Below, one piece after another: positions 24,246 to 32,809 of a DNA stretch of 64,000 nucleotides; within the stretch, counting starts at the first letter, position 1, and each line of letters starts with the position of its first letter. The translations under genes and the position numbers were made by a program. The stretch comes from Paenibacillus oryzisoli. GTDB lineage: Bacteria; Bacillota; Bacilli; Paenibacillales; NBRC-103111. Below the pieces are notes generated by a model, which did not search any database, had not been told where the DNA came from, and worked only from the letters and a program-made list of their open reading frames with translations. The stretch spans positions 64,759 through 128,758 of the forward strand of contig NZ_LYPB01000090.1 of NCBI RefSeq assembly GCF_001653565.1, read 5' to 3'.

Positions 24246-24379
24246 CAGGGGCAACGTGCTTAGGCAAGCTGTGGAGAAGATCGGGCGCTCCTGCGGTGAA
24301 ACACGTGCTTACAGCAGGGAAAAGTGAGAGCCTCGCGCACCCTCGCCGCTGCATAAGTGCTCATGATGCTCTTGAACTT

Positions 24380-24397
24380 ATGAGTTCATGAACTCAT
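24380..24397. repeat. Perfect 18-bp palindrome
   Basis: ATGAGTTCATGAACTCAT reads the same on both strands. It lies in the 237-bp spacer between cbiZ and a small minus-strand gene, outside the terminator. It could be an operator or chance; otherwise the spacer holds nothing recognisable. Confidence 0.6.
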
Positions 24398-24428
24398 GAT
24401 ACAAACAGAGAGTGTACGACAGCAAAAA

Positions 24429-24463
24429 GAGGGCCACCCGCCACATTACTGGCGTAGGCCCTC
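24429..24463 (-). terminator. Terminator of the small acidic gene
   Basis: GAGGGCC/GGCCCTC with inner GCCA/TGGC. On the minus strand it is followed by TTTTT. Confidence 0.85.
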
Positions 24464-24482
24464 CATCCCTAGTTTGCTTAGG

Positions 24483-24668
24483 TTACGTTCTGCGGAACAC
24501 ACCGAAGCCTAGACCAGTCGCTAGCGCGTCGATATCAGAGAGATCGTCATCTTCATTCTCGTTTTTGAAATTAGGATCGTGAACGATCCCCTCTGCTTCG
24601 CCCTCGGTCAAATGACGCTGATTGCCTGTATATTTCGGCTCTAACGCTTTGATTTCTTCTTCATCCAT
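24483..24668 (-). CDS. 61-residue acidic protein
   Basis: A short, very acidic protein ('NENEDDDLSDIDALATG') ending in basic residues. No family recognised. The AAAGGAGG before its ATG and the perfect terminator after it support a real gene. It is transcribed away from the tRNA-Leu gene. Confidence 0.65.
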   Translation of the reverse strand: MDEEEIKALEPKYTGNQRHLTEGEAEGIVHDPNFKNENEDDDLSDIDALATGLGFGVFRRT

Positions 24669-24780
24669 AGATCATACCTCCTTTGGGATTAGGTTTAGGA
24701 AGTCGTCATGGAATTATACCTCAGTGGCAAAAGTTTGATTGACGCGCTTTTGCGTCACATGGTATATTAATTTTGTAAAC

Positions 24781-24864
24781 GCGATCATGGCGGAATTGGC
24801 AGACGCGCACGGTTCAGGTCCGTGTGGGCTTACCCCCGTGGAGGTTCGAGTCCTCTTGATCGCA
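24781..24864 (+). tRNA. tRNA-Leu (anticodon CAG)
   Basis: An 84-nt class II tRNA. Acceptor GCGATCA pairs with TGATCGC; the anticodon stem CACGG/CCGTG encloses loop TTCAGGT giving anticodon CAG. A long variable arm (GGGCTTACCCC) and T arm GAGGTTCGAGTCCTC are present. The CCA end is not encoded. It reads CUG codons, and a strong terminator follows. Confidence 0.97.
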
Positions 24865-24870
24865 TACACG

Positions 24871-24907
24871 AACACCTTTTTCTGGCCTACCAGAAAAGGG
24901 TGTTTTT
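24871..24907 (+). terminator. Terminator of tRNA-Leu
   Basis: AACACC-TTTTCTGG and CCAGAAAA-GGGTGTT pair, followed by a T tract. Confidence 0.9.
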
Positions 24908-24914
24908 CATTTCC

Positions 24915-25022
24915 ATGTCCTTTTCAATGCCTATATCCATGTCTATATCAAAATCTATGTCCAAGTCTATAAGTATTTCTATATCTGTATCTTTACTTAT
25001 ATCTTTACCTATAAACATATCC
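24915..25022. repeat. Degenerate hexanucleotide array, 18 units
   Basis: From ATGTCC at 24915 to ATATCC at 25022 the sequence divides exactly into 18 hexamers related to ATRTCY (ATGTCT, ATATCA, ATATCT, GTATCT, TTACCT and so on). Phase is kept throughout, so this is a decayed simple repeat and not random AT-rich DNA. It ends about 90 bp before the next gene. Confidence 0.75.
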
Positions 25023-25114
25023 TACACCCACACCCAGTAGCGATTTTCATGAATTTCAATTATAATACATAAGATAGATTGTACATTTTTTTATATCTAA
25101 AGGAGCTGAATGGC

Positions 25115-25768
25115 ATGGATAGAACAGTTACGATCACACAATCCGGCAGTTTTGCACATGTGCTTCAAACGTTTGCCATTTCTCTACTGGTCTCATTTCT
25201 TGGCACATTAATTGGTGCAATGGTTGTACCGCCATCCATGGTGATGCTATTCATCATTGCAGAGGTCGCGATGCTGGTAGCCGCTATCGTAATTCGAATT
25301 CGCGGCAAGAATATTGGCTATGGTTTTCTCTATGCATTTACAGCCATTTCGGGTGTGACACTATATCCGGTTATTATGGCGTACGGCGGACAACTTGGGG
25401 CAAGCGTGGTATCGGGTGCTTTTTTTGCAACGGCAGCGATTTTTGGCTCTTTGGCCTTCTACGCGCACCGGTCCCAACGTGATTTCAGCTTCTTAGGCGG
25501 TTTCTTGTTTGCAGGAACCATAGGACTTGTGCTCATGAGTGTGCTGGGTATGTTCTTACATTTTGGATCCATGATGAATTTGGTATGGTCCATGGTGGGT
25601 ATTCTGATCTTCAGCGGTTGGGTACTCTATGATGTAGCTCAGTATCGCAATGGTGTGGCGGCAGAGGCTGTTCCACTTGCTGCATTGAATATTTATCTCG
25701 ATTTTATCAACTTGTTCCTGTATATCTTGCGTTTCATCGCGTCAATCGCCGGAATCAACAGAAACTAA
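25115..25768 (+). CDS. Bax inhibitor-1 / YccA-family membrane protein
   Basis: A 217-residue protein with seven hydrophobic helices, of the BI-1-like superfamily (B. subtilis YetJ is a pH-sensitive calcium leak channel of this fold). Features are the alternating helices, 'FLYAFTAISGVTLYPVI', and the late 'LYDVAQYRNG' containing the conserved Asp, then 'AALNIYLDFINLFLYILRF' which is the family C-terminus. The start at 25115 has AAAGGAG upstream; an earlier in-frame codon at 25079 would add twelve residues without RBS. Membrane calcium or proton leak role inferred from the family only. Confidence 0.88.
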   Translation: MDRTVTITQSGSFAHVLQTFAISLLVSFLGTLIGAMVVPPSMVMLFIIAEVAMLVAAIVIRIRGKNIGYGFLYAFTAISGVTLYPVIMAYGGQLGASVVSGAFFATAAIFGSLAFYAHRSQRDFSFLGGFLFAGTIGLVLMSVLGMFLHFGSMMNLVWSMVGILIFSGWVLYDVAQYRNGVAAEAVPLAALNIYLDFINLFLYILRFIASIAGINRN

Positions 25769-25769
25769 A

Positions 25770-25847
25770 CATCGCATCTAGATGCGATGATACAAAAAGC
25801 ACGATGGCTCCAATCACCGGGAAGGTGGGGGCGCATCGTGCTTTTTT
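25770..25847 (+). terminator. Palindrome plus terminator hairpin
   Basis: A perfect 20-bp palindrome (CATCGCATCTAGATGCGATG, 25770-25789) immediately after the stop is followed by AAAAAGCACGATG...CATCGTGCTTTTTT (25794-25847). Confidence 0.9.
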
Positions 25848-25859
25848 AACGCTGTTTGG

Positions 25860-26084
25860 CTAAGCTTTGCCGGACAGCTTTTTCGTATGAAAAAAAGGAA
25901 CATCTCCTCGAAAGCTGCGATTGATTTCCAGCAGGGTATAGATCAACTGGGTCAAATCTGTATGGTTCATACGAATTATTAGAGGTGCTGAGTCCCTTTC
26001 TGACTTGATTCGGATCTCCAGTTTGAGATTGACTTCATCCATGTAAATGTCGAGCTGCTCGGTTGCAAGCATTAGTTCCCACAT
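25860..26084 (-). CDS. 74-residue small protein, unknown
   Basis: A short protein of mixed strand/helix pattern with no membrane segment; family not recognised. An AGAGGTG element is upstream of its ATG. It shares the bidirectional terminator with the BI-1-like gene. Confidence 0.55.
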   Translation of the reverse strand: MWELMLATEQLDIYMDEVNLKLEIRIKSERDSAPLIIRMNHTDLTQLIYTLLEINRSFRGDVPFFHTKKLSGKA

Positions 26085-26251
26085 TCAAACCAACACCTCT
26101 TTCTCTCTCTAGTTACTCTAGCTTATGTGCGTTGGACGAGATTAGAAGCATATGCAACGATCCGGCCATAGGCTTTTTAGGGAAATAAGCACGATTTCAG
26201 CTCTTGCCTCATACAATTTAATGATCCTATTTGAAAGAGGTGAGAAAACCT

Positions 26252-26533
26252 ATGGCAACTTGTAGCACATGGATGTATAAAGGGATTTCGCCTTCCGTAT
26301 TCAGAGCACTGCAGCAGGTAGGCAGGAGGCAGGGGTTTGCCATTCCGAACACAGCATCAGGCAAATTTACGATTTCCGTCGTCAGCATGAATGTTGGCTT
26401 CCAATACGCCTGGGATACGAATGCTCAAACGTTGCTGTTGCAATGCGATAATAAGCCCATGCTGTTAGGCTGCGGAACGATTAAATCGTTTGCTGATAAA
26501 ATTATTGCGGAGAGCGGCGGAAAACCTGGTTGA
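26252..26533 (+). CDS. 93-residue small protein, unknown
   Basis: A small basic protein with four cysteines ('TCSTW', 'LLLQCDNKPMLLGCG'). Not recognised. AAAGAGGTGA precedes ATG 26252; a TTG at 26231 would overlap that RBS and is rejected. It stands alone 90 bp before yqzE. Confidence 0.6.
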   Translation: MATCSTWMYKGISPSVFRALQQVGRRQGFAIPNTASGKFTISVVSMNVGFQYAWDTNAQTLLLQCDNKPMLLGCGTIKSFADKIIAESGGKPG

Positions 26534-26624
26534 ATGCCAACGAGTGAGCGGCCGGCCACCTGTCTTCGTGTAGTTTAAAGCCCTGTTGCGCTGGTTACAA
26601 TAAGGGTAAAAGGCAGGTGGGCGT

Positions 26625-26816
26625 ATGGCAAAAAGCGACGATCTTGTGAAGTACATAACAGAGCAAGTCGTTACCTATATCGACACGCCGAAGGAAGTGC
26701 GTCAACAAGCCAAAGCGTCCATGAAGGAACAACGTGAGGGTTGGCAAACGCGTTGGTTTGGGATGCTTCCTTTAGCGACGCGGATGCTGTTCGGAAGGTC
26801 AAAGTCGAGAAAATGA
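26625..26816 (+). CDS. yqzE: YqzE-family protein
   Basis: A 63-residue protein matching the YqzE family: 'DLVKYITEQVVTYIDTPKE', then 'WFGMLPLATRMLFGR', which is the conserved ending. In B. subtilis yqzE lies at the end of the comG region, but no comG genes are seen here. Function unknown. RBS AGGTGGG. Confidence 0.85.
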   Translation: MAKSDDLVKYITEQVVTYIDTPKEVRQQAKASMKEQREGWQTRWFGMLPLATRMLFGRSKSRK

Positions 26817-26831
26817 GCATGCTACATGTAC

Positions 26832-26883
26832 GCAAAGTGGCTGGTCCCTTGTAGAATCTTCTACTTGTGACCAGCCACTTTGC
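26832..26883. terminator. Very stable terminator hairpin
   Basis: GCAAAGTGGCTGGTC pairs perfectly with GACCAGCCACTTTGC over 15 bp, with an inner GTAGAA/TTCTAC stem. Confidence 0.85.
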
Positions 26884-26940
26884 ATTGTACAGCAGGTATA
26901 GTTACGATCTCAATTCCTTAGCTTCCTTCTGTTCCGTCCT

Positions 26941-27888
26941 CTATGGATATATCTTCCCGAGCATCAACGAAGGATCGAGTAACACATATCGCGGGCCATC
27001 GTGTTCGAGGATCAGATAGTTATCCCCATATATCCATTGTTGGTAACCTGTCACAGTCAACGGCATCGTTACTTGATCCCCATATAACTTGGTAACGTAG
27101 GTTAGATCATCTTGCTTCTCAAGAGCAACCTGGAGCTCAGGCAGAGAGGTTATTTGCAGCGGAGTGCCTGTAATCCAGGGTAAGCGCTCATATGGATCAA
27201 AAGAGGGGCGTATCAGAGTCTGAGAAGTACCATGCGATAAATCGGAAGAGGAGCTGGTATCCATCGCCATGCGGGGCGTAGGATCTTCGGTAAGCGGGAG
27301 TAACTCACCGGACTTGGCGTCGAGATAATAGGTCTCGCCACCCAGCGCTATTTTCCAAACAGAAGTAAGGGTATCCATATATAAGCGGTCTTTGGTGATC
27401 GTATCATTTGATACAAAATCGTCGTATAAGGTAGCAGAAGGGATGAGTTCCTGTTGTATCAAAGAGCGATACAACGTAGCCAGGCTAAATAAAGGAGCGG
27501 GGCCTGTCCCATATTCGGTCAAACGGAAACCGCCAGCGTCGGTAGCATGTACGATCATGTAACCTACTTCGTGACCTTGATCGGTGAGTATGACAACCCA
27601 GCCATGGGTGCCAGGTCCAAGGGAATAACTGTTCCAACGTGCGTGCAGCCAGCCTGCAAAGCCATCTTCTTTCGCAAGTATGGCTTGCCATGAACGGATC
27701 GTGGAATCGAATGATGATGTACTCGTCAAATTAGGTGTTGGTGTTGGAGCTGTTCTAGTAGGTTCATTCACTTGCGCCTGAATAAGGCTTGTCCCGCCTA
27801 TGGTGTCAACTGCTGAAGTGTGTAAGGGCATAAAGCCAATACTGCACAAAATGATACAAGTGACTGTCCAAGTGGTCCACGACTTCAT
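26941..27888 (-). CDS. Secreted protein of unknown function
   Basis: A 315-residue protein with a Sec signal peptide (residues 1-26, probable cleavage near 'LHTSA'), a Thr/Pro-rich linker (35-60), then a globular part with many aromatic residues. No catalytic motif or known domain was recognised; the region 'YYLDAKSGELLPL' resembles the pattern seen in PepSY-like modules, but weakly. RBS GAGGGGGG is strong. It is a single gene between yqzE and yqhG. Confidence 0.65.
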   Translation of the reverse strand: MKSWTTWTVTCIILCSIGFMPLHTSAVDTIGGTSLIQAQVNEPTRTAPTPTPNLTSTSSFDSTIRSWQAILAKEDGFAGWLHARWNSYSLGPGTHGWVVILTDQGHEVGYMIVHATDAGGFRLTEYGTGPAPLFSLATLYRSLIQQELIPSATLYDDFVSNDTITKDRLYMDTLTSVWKIALGGETYYLDAKSGELLPLTEDPTPRMAMDTSSSSDLSHGTSQTLIRPSFDPYERLPWITGTPLQITSLPELQVALEKQDDLTYVTKLYGDQVTMPLTVTGYQQWIYGDNYLILEHDGPRYVLLDPSLMLGKIYP

Positions 27889-28004
27889 CTTCGTTCACCC
27901 CCCTCTCGCTAACCTCTTAGTGTATGTGACTATTGTAATGCGTATGCTTTAAAAAGAATGTTAGAACCTGTTGCGGATTATTTGCGAGGTTTTAGCGACT
28001 TGCG

Positions 28005-29021
28005 TCAGTTTCTGGTTGGCATTCGACTCGCATTCAAGTGAAAGAGTCCGCCATTAATGATGGATACAGCAATCCGTGGCTTATGCTGCCAATCGATCTC
28101 TTCCAAGCGATTCCGACATTGTATTTCGATCTCGTCTCTTTTGTCAGGTTCTGCTGCTAGTAGAAGGCCGTTATAGTAACTCTCCACACGATCAATTTCA
28201 CTGCGATGCCGGGCGTTCGCTTCATCAGCCCACCGGTGGTCATAGGTGCTGACTTTGCGCTCAAGCGTCATCTCTAGGGCATTAATCGCCTTCGGGATCG
28301 AGATCGTATCCGGCAAAATGTGACTATTCGCAGGAAGCTTTGGCGATAGGCTTTTCGTAAGCATCCCCTTATGAAAATGCTCGCGAATTTCACCGGTGCC
28401 CAGCTGAATAGCAAGGGAATGAATTTCTGTTCGCTTCCGGTCACAGAGAAGTTCAACCTTGTAGTTCACACAGAGCCACGTATTATAGACGAGGGATGCA
28501 TGAAACGTCGCCCCTGTCGGAAAGGGCTCCTCGAATAAGTGAATGAATCGACCGCGCTCGCGGACGATGCCGAATATCTGATCAAGTCGCCGGCTGCCGA
28601 AAGTGACATCGTCCTGTGGAACTCGGGCCGCGATGGTCGTCGGAACGAAACCGAAGTAACGACCTAGTATGCTGTCCGGCGCACTGCCTGCTGGAGCACC
28701 AGGACCTGGCGCTCCAGTAACGCCTGTCCCTGGGGGACCGTAACCAGTGGATGGAGGGCTTTGGACAGCGGTCAAGTTACCCGATTTGGGCTTCGTTTCG
28801 AGTTTCATTTGTTCCGGATCGATCACGAATTTGTACGTCATCGTTTCTGCTGCAGCACCAGTTCGTTCAATAAAACTCCAGTAGTAGGGACGGCCGGTCA
28901 TTTCCCGGTCAGCATCGGGAGAGAGCTTAACCGTTACAGAAGCAGGTGTTTTCTCAAGAATCTGACAGTCGTAGGCTTCAAGAAAACGCATCACGAACGA
29001 ATGGATATTTCGCTTATTCAT
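28005..29021 (-). CDS. yqhG: YqhG-family protein
   Basis: A 338-residue protein aligning with B. subtilis YqhG: 'FVMRFLEAYDCQILEKTPAS' and 'MTGRPYYWSFIERTGA' at the N-terminus. Residues ~85-120 are a Gly/Pro/Ala-rich insertion that looks flexible. Function unknown. It overlaps the upstream helicase gene yqhH by 4 bp (ATGA), so the two are coupled, as in B. subtilis, where the pair also sits beside glycine-cleavage/lipoate genes. Confidence 0.85.
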   Translation of the reverse strand: MNKRNIHSFVMRFLEAYDCQILEKTPASVTVKLSPDADREMTGRPYYWSFIERTGAAAETMTYKFVIDPEQMKLETKPKSGNLTAVQSPPSTGYGPPGTGVTGAPGPGAPAGSAPDSILGRYFGFVPTTIAARVPQDDVTFGSRRLDQIFGIVRERGRFIHLFEEPFPTGATFHASLVYNTWLCVNYKVELLCDRKRTEIHSLAIQLGTGEIREHFHKGMLTKSLSPKLPANSHILPDTISIPKAINALEMTLERKVSTYDHRWADEANARHRSEIDRVESYYNGLLLAAEPDKRDEIEIQCRNRLEEIDWQHKPRIAVSIINGGLFHLNASRMPTRN

Positions 29022-30808
29022 GGACTGACCTCCACACCTTGTGATCCGCCTACAGCATCAAGGATATCTTGAAACTTGGCGCCGTATTGCGGATTATGTT
29101 CAATCTCTTCTCGTACTTCGGAAATGGAATGCCCGAGCTCATCAATTCTACGACGGATTTCCTCGCCAGAACCGGCTTCCATGACCATGCGGAACAGGGA
29201 TGTTTCCAGCGAGCCGCGTTTCTCGATTTTCTCCAGAATCGTATCCAACTGACCAATAACTAATTCGAACATGTTAATCTTCTCGTGCAAGAGTGAAAGG
29301 ATATGTTCTTCAATGGTATTCCTTGTGGATAAGTTGTAGATGTTCACATCATGTGTTTGTCCAAGGCGATGCACACGACCAATCCGTTGTTCTACGCGCA
29401 TAGGGTTCCACGGGAGATCGAAGTTGATCATGTTGTGGCAAAATTGGAGATTGATGCCCTCGCCACCCGCCTCGGTCGCGATAAGTACTTGTACCCGATT
29501 TCGGAACAAATCCATCATCCAATCTTTTTTGCCGCGATTCATGCCTCCGCGATAGGGAACAGCCGTAATCTTATGTTCTTTGAGATAGTTCAATAAATAC
29601 TCTTGCGATGCCCGATACTCCGTGAAAATAATGACTTTATCATTGATGTCTTGGATGAGTCGCATCGTGGTTTCCGCTTTGCTATTGGACTTTATACTGC
29701 GAATAAGCTCGACAAGCTCCCAGATTTTGGGGCGAACCGGGGAGTCCTCGGCTGTCTTTTTAAATAAATTCACCAACGTAATGAATACAGCGTCTCGCGA
29801 ACTGCACACTTCACGCTGAAGCGTAATCATCGAAAGCATAGAGCTGAGATCGCCGCCACTTTCGGAATAACGCGTTCGTACGAAATTCGTTACACCATCA
29901 TATAGCGCTTGCTCATCATCCGAGAGTGTGAGCGGGATATTACGCACGATCCGCTTCGTATAATGAACACCTCCGTCTCCACGACGGTTGCGGATCATTA
30001 CTTTGGAAAGCTCCTGCTGCAGCTGAATCTCATTCTTCGGCGTACGCTTGCCAACTACGAAATTGCTCTTGAAGTTGTTCTGCCCGCCAAGCTGACCTGG
30101 TTTCAGCAACGTAATCAGGTTGTAGAGCTCTTTGAGATCGTTCTGCACAGGCGTAGCTGTGAGGAGCAGGCAGTACTTTTTGCGCAGCTCGTTGACGAAG
30201 GTGTAGTTGGTCGTTTTCTTATTCTTCAGCTTGTGCGCTTCATCGACGATGAGCATATCGTATTCCAGGCCCATCACAATCTCGCGATGCGGGTCCCTTT
30301 TGGCCGTATCCATCGAGGCGACAATGATGTCCGCCTGCTGCCACATATAGGCTTTCTTATGCGCAACAGCAGGAATGCCGAATTTGGTGTTCAATTCCCG
30401 AACCCATTGCAGCACAAGGGATGCGGGTACAAGGATGAGCGTTTTGCGGACCAGACCGCGGATCATGTATTCTTTTAAAATTAAGCCAGCCTCAATAGTC
30501 TTCCCAAGTCCTACCTCATCGGCCAAAATCGCCCGTCCACGCATCTCGTTGAGCACACGTTTCGCCGTATCAATCTGATGCGCCATAGGTTCTAGCGTCC
30601 CTAGATGCGCAAGGCATTGCATATCATCAAACGTAGAAATAAGCCCCGATTCTTCCGATTCGTAGGCAAGCTGATATAAGGTCCAGTCATCCCAGGGACC
30701 TCCTCCACGTACACGATTGTCCAGCTCGGTAAACCAGTCCCTCTCAAAATGCATATCCAGCTGTTTATGAATGGGGCGAATGTTCTCTTGCTGATCATGT
30801 TGACGCAT
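29018..30808 (-). CDS. yqhH: SNF2-family ATPase YqhH
   Basis: A 596-residue superfamily 2 DNA-dependent ATPase of the SNF2/RapA-like group. Motif I is 'DEVGLGKTIEAGLI', motif II 'DEAHKLKN', motif III 'LLLTATPVQN', and in the second RecA lobe motif V 'IATEAGGEGINLQ' and motif VI 'QRIGRVHRLGQ'. It would translocate on DNA and remodel bound protein; specific role unknown. It is first in an operon with yqhG and is divergent from lipM, the arrangement expected for Bacillales. Confidence 0.92.
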   Translation of the reverse strand: MRQHDQQENIRPIHKQLDMHFERDWFTELDNRVRGGGPWDDWTLYQLAYESEESGLISTFDDMQCLAHLGTLEPMAHQIDTAKRVLNEMRGRAILADEVGLGKTIEAGLILKEYMIRGLVRKTLILVPASLVLQWVRELNTKFGIPAVAHKKAYMWQQADIIVASMDTAKRDPHREIVMGLEYDMLIVDEAHKLKNKKTTNYTFVNELRKKYCLLLTATPVQNDLKELYNLITLLKPGQLGGQNNFKSNFVVGKRTPKNEIQLQQELSKVMIRNRRGDGGVHYTKRIVRNIPLTLSDDEQALYDGVTNFVRTRYSESGGDLSSMLSMITLQREVCSSRDAVFITLVNLFKKTAEDSPVRPKIWELVELIRSIKSNSKAETTMRLIQDINDKVIIFTEYRASQEYLLNYLKEHKITAVPYRGGMNRGKKDWMMDLFRNRVQVLIATEAGGEGINLQFCHNMINFDLPWNPMRVEQRIGRVHRLGQTHDVNIYNLSTRNTIEEHILSLLHEKINMFELVIGQLDTILEKIEKRGSLETSLFRMVMEAGSGEEIRRRIDELGHSISEVREEIEHNPQYGAKFQDILDAVGGSQGVEVSP

Positions 30809-31058
30809 GGCAGTGCCCTCCTAAAAGTTTTGCGTAGCAAAACTAGCATCGTAAGCATACGCTACGTTGTGATTCTACGCGTATCCTCGTAAATGTCGAA
30901 TACTTGTTAGTATGTCCAGAGAAGAATCTTTCATAACTTTCTCATGTAAGAGTTTTACTGGGGTTGTGCCCGAGGTCGAACGCGGAACATGAATATGATA
31001 TGATAGAGGTTAGTTTTGGAAAAAGGTGACGTTGTACAAGAAAGGAAGAGGAGTATAG

Positions 31059-31898
31059 ATGATAGCTTGGCGATTTATACATACAGGAGATCGATCTCCT
31101 GCTGAAAATATGGCTTTGGACGAAGCAATACTTACCGCACACAGTGAGGGCAAAGTTCCGCCAACGGTGCGTTTCTATGGCTGGAACCCTGCTACGTTGT
31201 CTATTGGTTATTTTCAAAAAGCGGCAGAAGTGGATCAGGAAGCAGTAGCGAATGAGGGAATTGGCTTTGTGAGACGGCCTACAGGCGGCAGAGCTGTGCT
31301 GCACGATAAAGAACTAACATATAGCATCATCGTAGCTGAAGATTATCCAGGCATTCCCCGCAATGTGACGGAAGCGTATCGAGTGTTGAGTGAGGGGTTA
31401 TTGCAAGGTTTTCGCGCGTTAGGACTTGCAGCAGAAATGGTGCAGCTCGCGAGCGATGAGGAAAAAGAGAAATACGCCTCCGCTGGCTCTGCGGCATGTT
31501 TCGATTCACCTTCGTGGTACGAGCTTGTTGTAGAAGGTCGCAAAGTCGCGGGCAGCGCGCAGGTGCGGCAGAAAAACGTGGTCTTACAGCACGGCTCCAT
31601 CCTGCTGGATATGGATACGGATCAACTATTTCGGATGCTGCGCTTCTCGAACGAGAAAGTGGCCGATCGCATGAAACAAAGCTTCCTGAAGAAAGCGGTG
31701 GCGATTAATGAATTGCTGCGCGCACAGGGGAAGAAGGAAGTGACGATTGGCGAAGTGGAGGAAGCGTTTCGACGTGAAATCGCGCTAGGGCTTGGGGTTG
31801 AGCTAGTTGAGTCATCCTTGACGGACTATGAGGTAGAACTGACGGAGCGGCTTGTTGCTGAGAAATATGGAACGGATGAGTGGAATTTGCGACGGTAA
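31059..31898 (+). CDS. lipM: Octanoyltransferase LipM
   Basis: A 279-residue lipoate/biotin-ligase-fold enzyme that moves an octanoyl group from ACP to GcvH, the first step of lipoate assembly in Bacilli. The lipoate pocket is 'RRPTGGRAVLHDKELTYSI'. The catalytic Cys is C147 in 'SAACFDSPSWYELVVEGRK', and the conserved Lys is K162 in 'RKVAGSAQ'. This cysteine-based arrangement separates LipM from LplA ligases. The neighbouring yqhG/yqhH supports the assignment. RBS GGAAGAGGAG. Confidence 0.9.
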   Translation: MIAWRFIHTGDRSPAENMALDEAILTAHSEGKVPPTVRFYGWNPATLSIGYFQKAAEVDQEAVANEGIGFVRRPTGGRAVLHDKELTYSIIVAEDYPGIPRNVTEAYRVLSEGLLQGFRALGLAAEMVQLASDEEKEKYASAGSAACFDSPSWYELVVEGRKVAGSAQVRQKNVVLQHGSILLDMDTDQLFRMLRFSNEKVADRMKQSFLKKAVAINELLRAQGKKEVTIGEVEEAFRREIALGLGVELVESSLTDYEVELTERLVAEKYGTDEWNLRR

Positions 31899-31920
31899 AT
31901 TCGTGAAGGGTTAGCGAGTT

Positions 31921-31959
31921 GAATAGATGGAATTTATACAGTTAGATGCATCCATCTAC
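31921..31959. repeat. Copy of the dispersed 'ATAGATGGA' spacer repeat
   Basis: It begins GAATAGATGGAATTTATACA, runs into GTTA, and ends with an inverted TCCATC. It matches the copies near 3090, 7498 and 7549 and again lies between a gene and a terminator. Confidence 0.6.
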
Positions 31960-31961
31960 AT

Positions 31962-32011
31962 AAAAGGACAGCCCTCAAGTAGAAGAATCTACGCAAAGGG
32001 GCTGTCCTTTT
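31962..32011. terminator. Bidirectional terminator between lipM and the ABC operon
   Basis: AAAAGGACAGCCC and GGGGCTGTCCTTTT form the stem; A and T tracts on both sides suit the convergent genes. Confidence 0.88.
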
Positions 32012-32014
32012 CAA

Positions 32015-32809
32015 TTATCCAAGCACAACGCGGTCATCCGCTAACTTATTGCCGCTAATGTGTTCAAACTCACCTAGCAGCTGCGCTACGGTGAGGTCTT
32101 TCTTCCGTTCCTCGTTCACATCCAGAATGATGCGGCCTTTATCCATCATGATCAGGCGATTGCCGAGACGAATCGCTTGCTCCATATTGTGCGTGACCAT
32201 GAGCGTGGTCAACTTCATTTCCCGCACGATTTCCTCGGTCAATCGTGTGATCAGTTCAGCCCGCGCGGGATCGAGCGCGGCGGTGTGCTCATCCAGCAGC
32301 AGAATCTGCGGCTGGGTGAACGTTGCCATGAGCAAGCTGAGGGCTTGGCGCTCGCCGCCGGAGAGCAGCCCCACCTTCGCGCGCAGACGGTTTTCCAAGC
32401 CGATGCCGAGGCGCTGCAGCTGCTCTAGGAACAGCGCGCGCTTCCGCGCGTTGGTGCCGAAGCTCAGCCCGCGCTTCTTGCCGCGGGCGAACGCCATGGC
32501 GAGATTCTCCTCGATGGTCATTCGAGGAGCCGTCCCCGCCATGGGATCTTGAAAGACGCGGCCGACCCAGCGGCTGCGCTCGTATTCGGGCAGATGGTGA
32601 ATGACTTCACCATCGATCCTTACTTCGCCGGCGTCCGGCGTCATGACGCCGGAGATGATGTTCATCAGCGTCGATTTACCGGCGCCGTTACTGCCGATGA
32701 CCGTGACGAAGTCACCGGGCTTCAGGGTTAAGTTAATGCCGATGAGCGCGATTTTCTCATCGGCGGAACCCGGATTGAAGAGCTTGGAGACATGCGAGAG
32801 CTGCAGCAT
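32015..32809 (-). CDS. ABC importer ATPase (TrpZ-like)
   Basis: A 264-residue nucleotide-binding subunit. Walker A 'GSNGAGKST', Q-loop 'VFQDP', signature 'LSGGERQALS', Walker B 'QILLLDEHTAALD', and H-loop 'TLMVTHN' are all intact. It pairs with the permease whose gene ends on the same base where this one starts. Together with the upstream binding protein it forms an importer like the TrpXYZ systems of Streptococcus; substrate (tryptophan or another aromatic amino acid) is inferred from family resemblance only. Confidence 0.9.
   Translation of the reverse strand: MLQLSHVSKLFNPGSADEKIALIGINLTLKPGDFVTVIGSNGAGKSTLMNIISGVMTPDAGEVRIDGEVIHHLPEYERSRWVGRVFQDPMAGTAPRMTIEENLAMAFARGKKRGLSFGTNARKRALFLEQLQRLGIGLENRLRAKVGLLSGGERQALSLLMATFTQPQILLLDEHTAALDPARAELITRLTEEIVREMKLTTLMVTHNMEQAIRLGNRLIMMDKGRIILDVNEERKKDLTVAQLLGEFEHISGNKLADDRVVLG

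Noticed and set aside
24739..25040. Two ORFs of 72-77 codons over the tRNA-Leu region
   Set aside because: They run through the tRNA and the hexamer array; the Met/Ile-Ser-rich translation is produced by the simple repeat.
29909..30478. 189-codon ORF antisense to yqhH
   Set aside because: The opposite strand encodes intact helicase motifs in the right order; this frame has no RBS and no recognisable domain.
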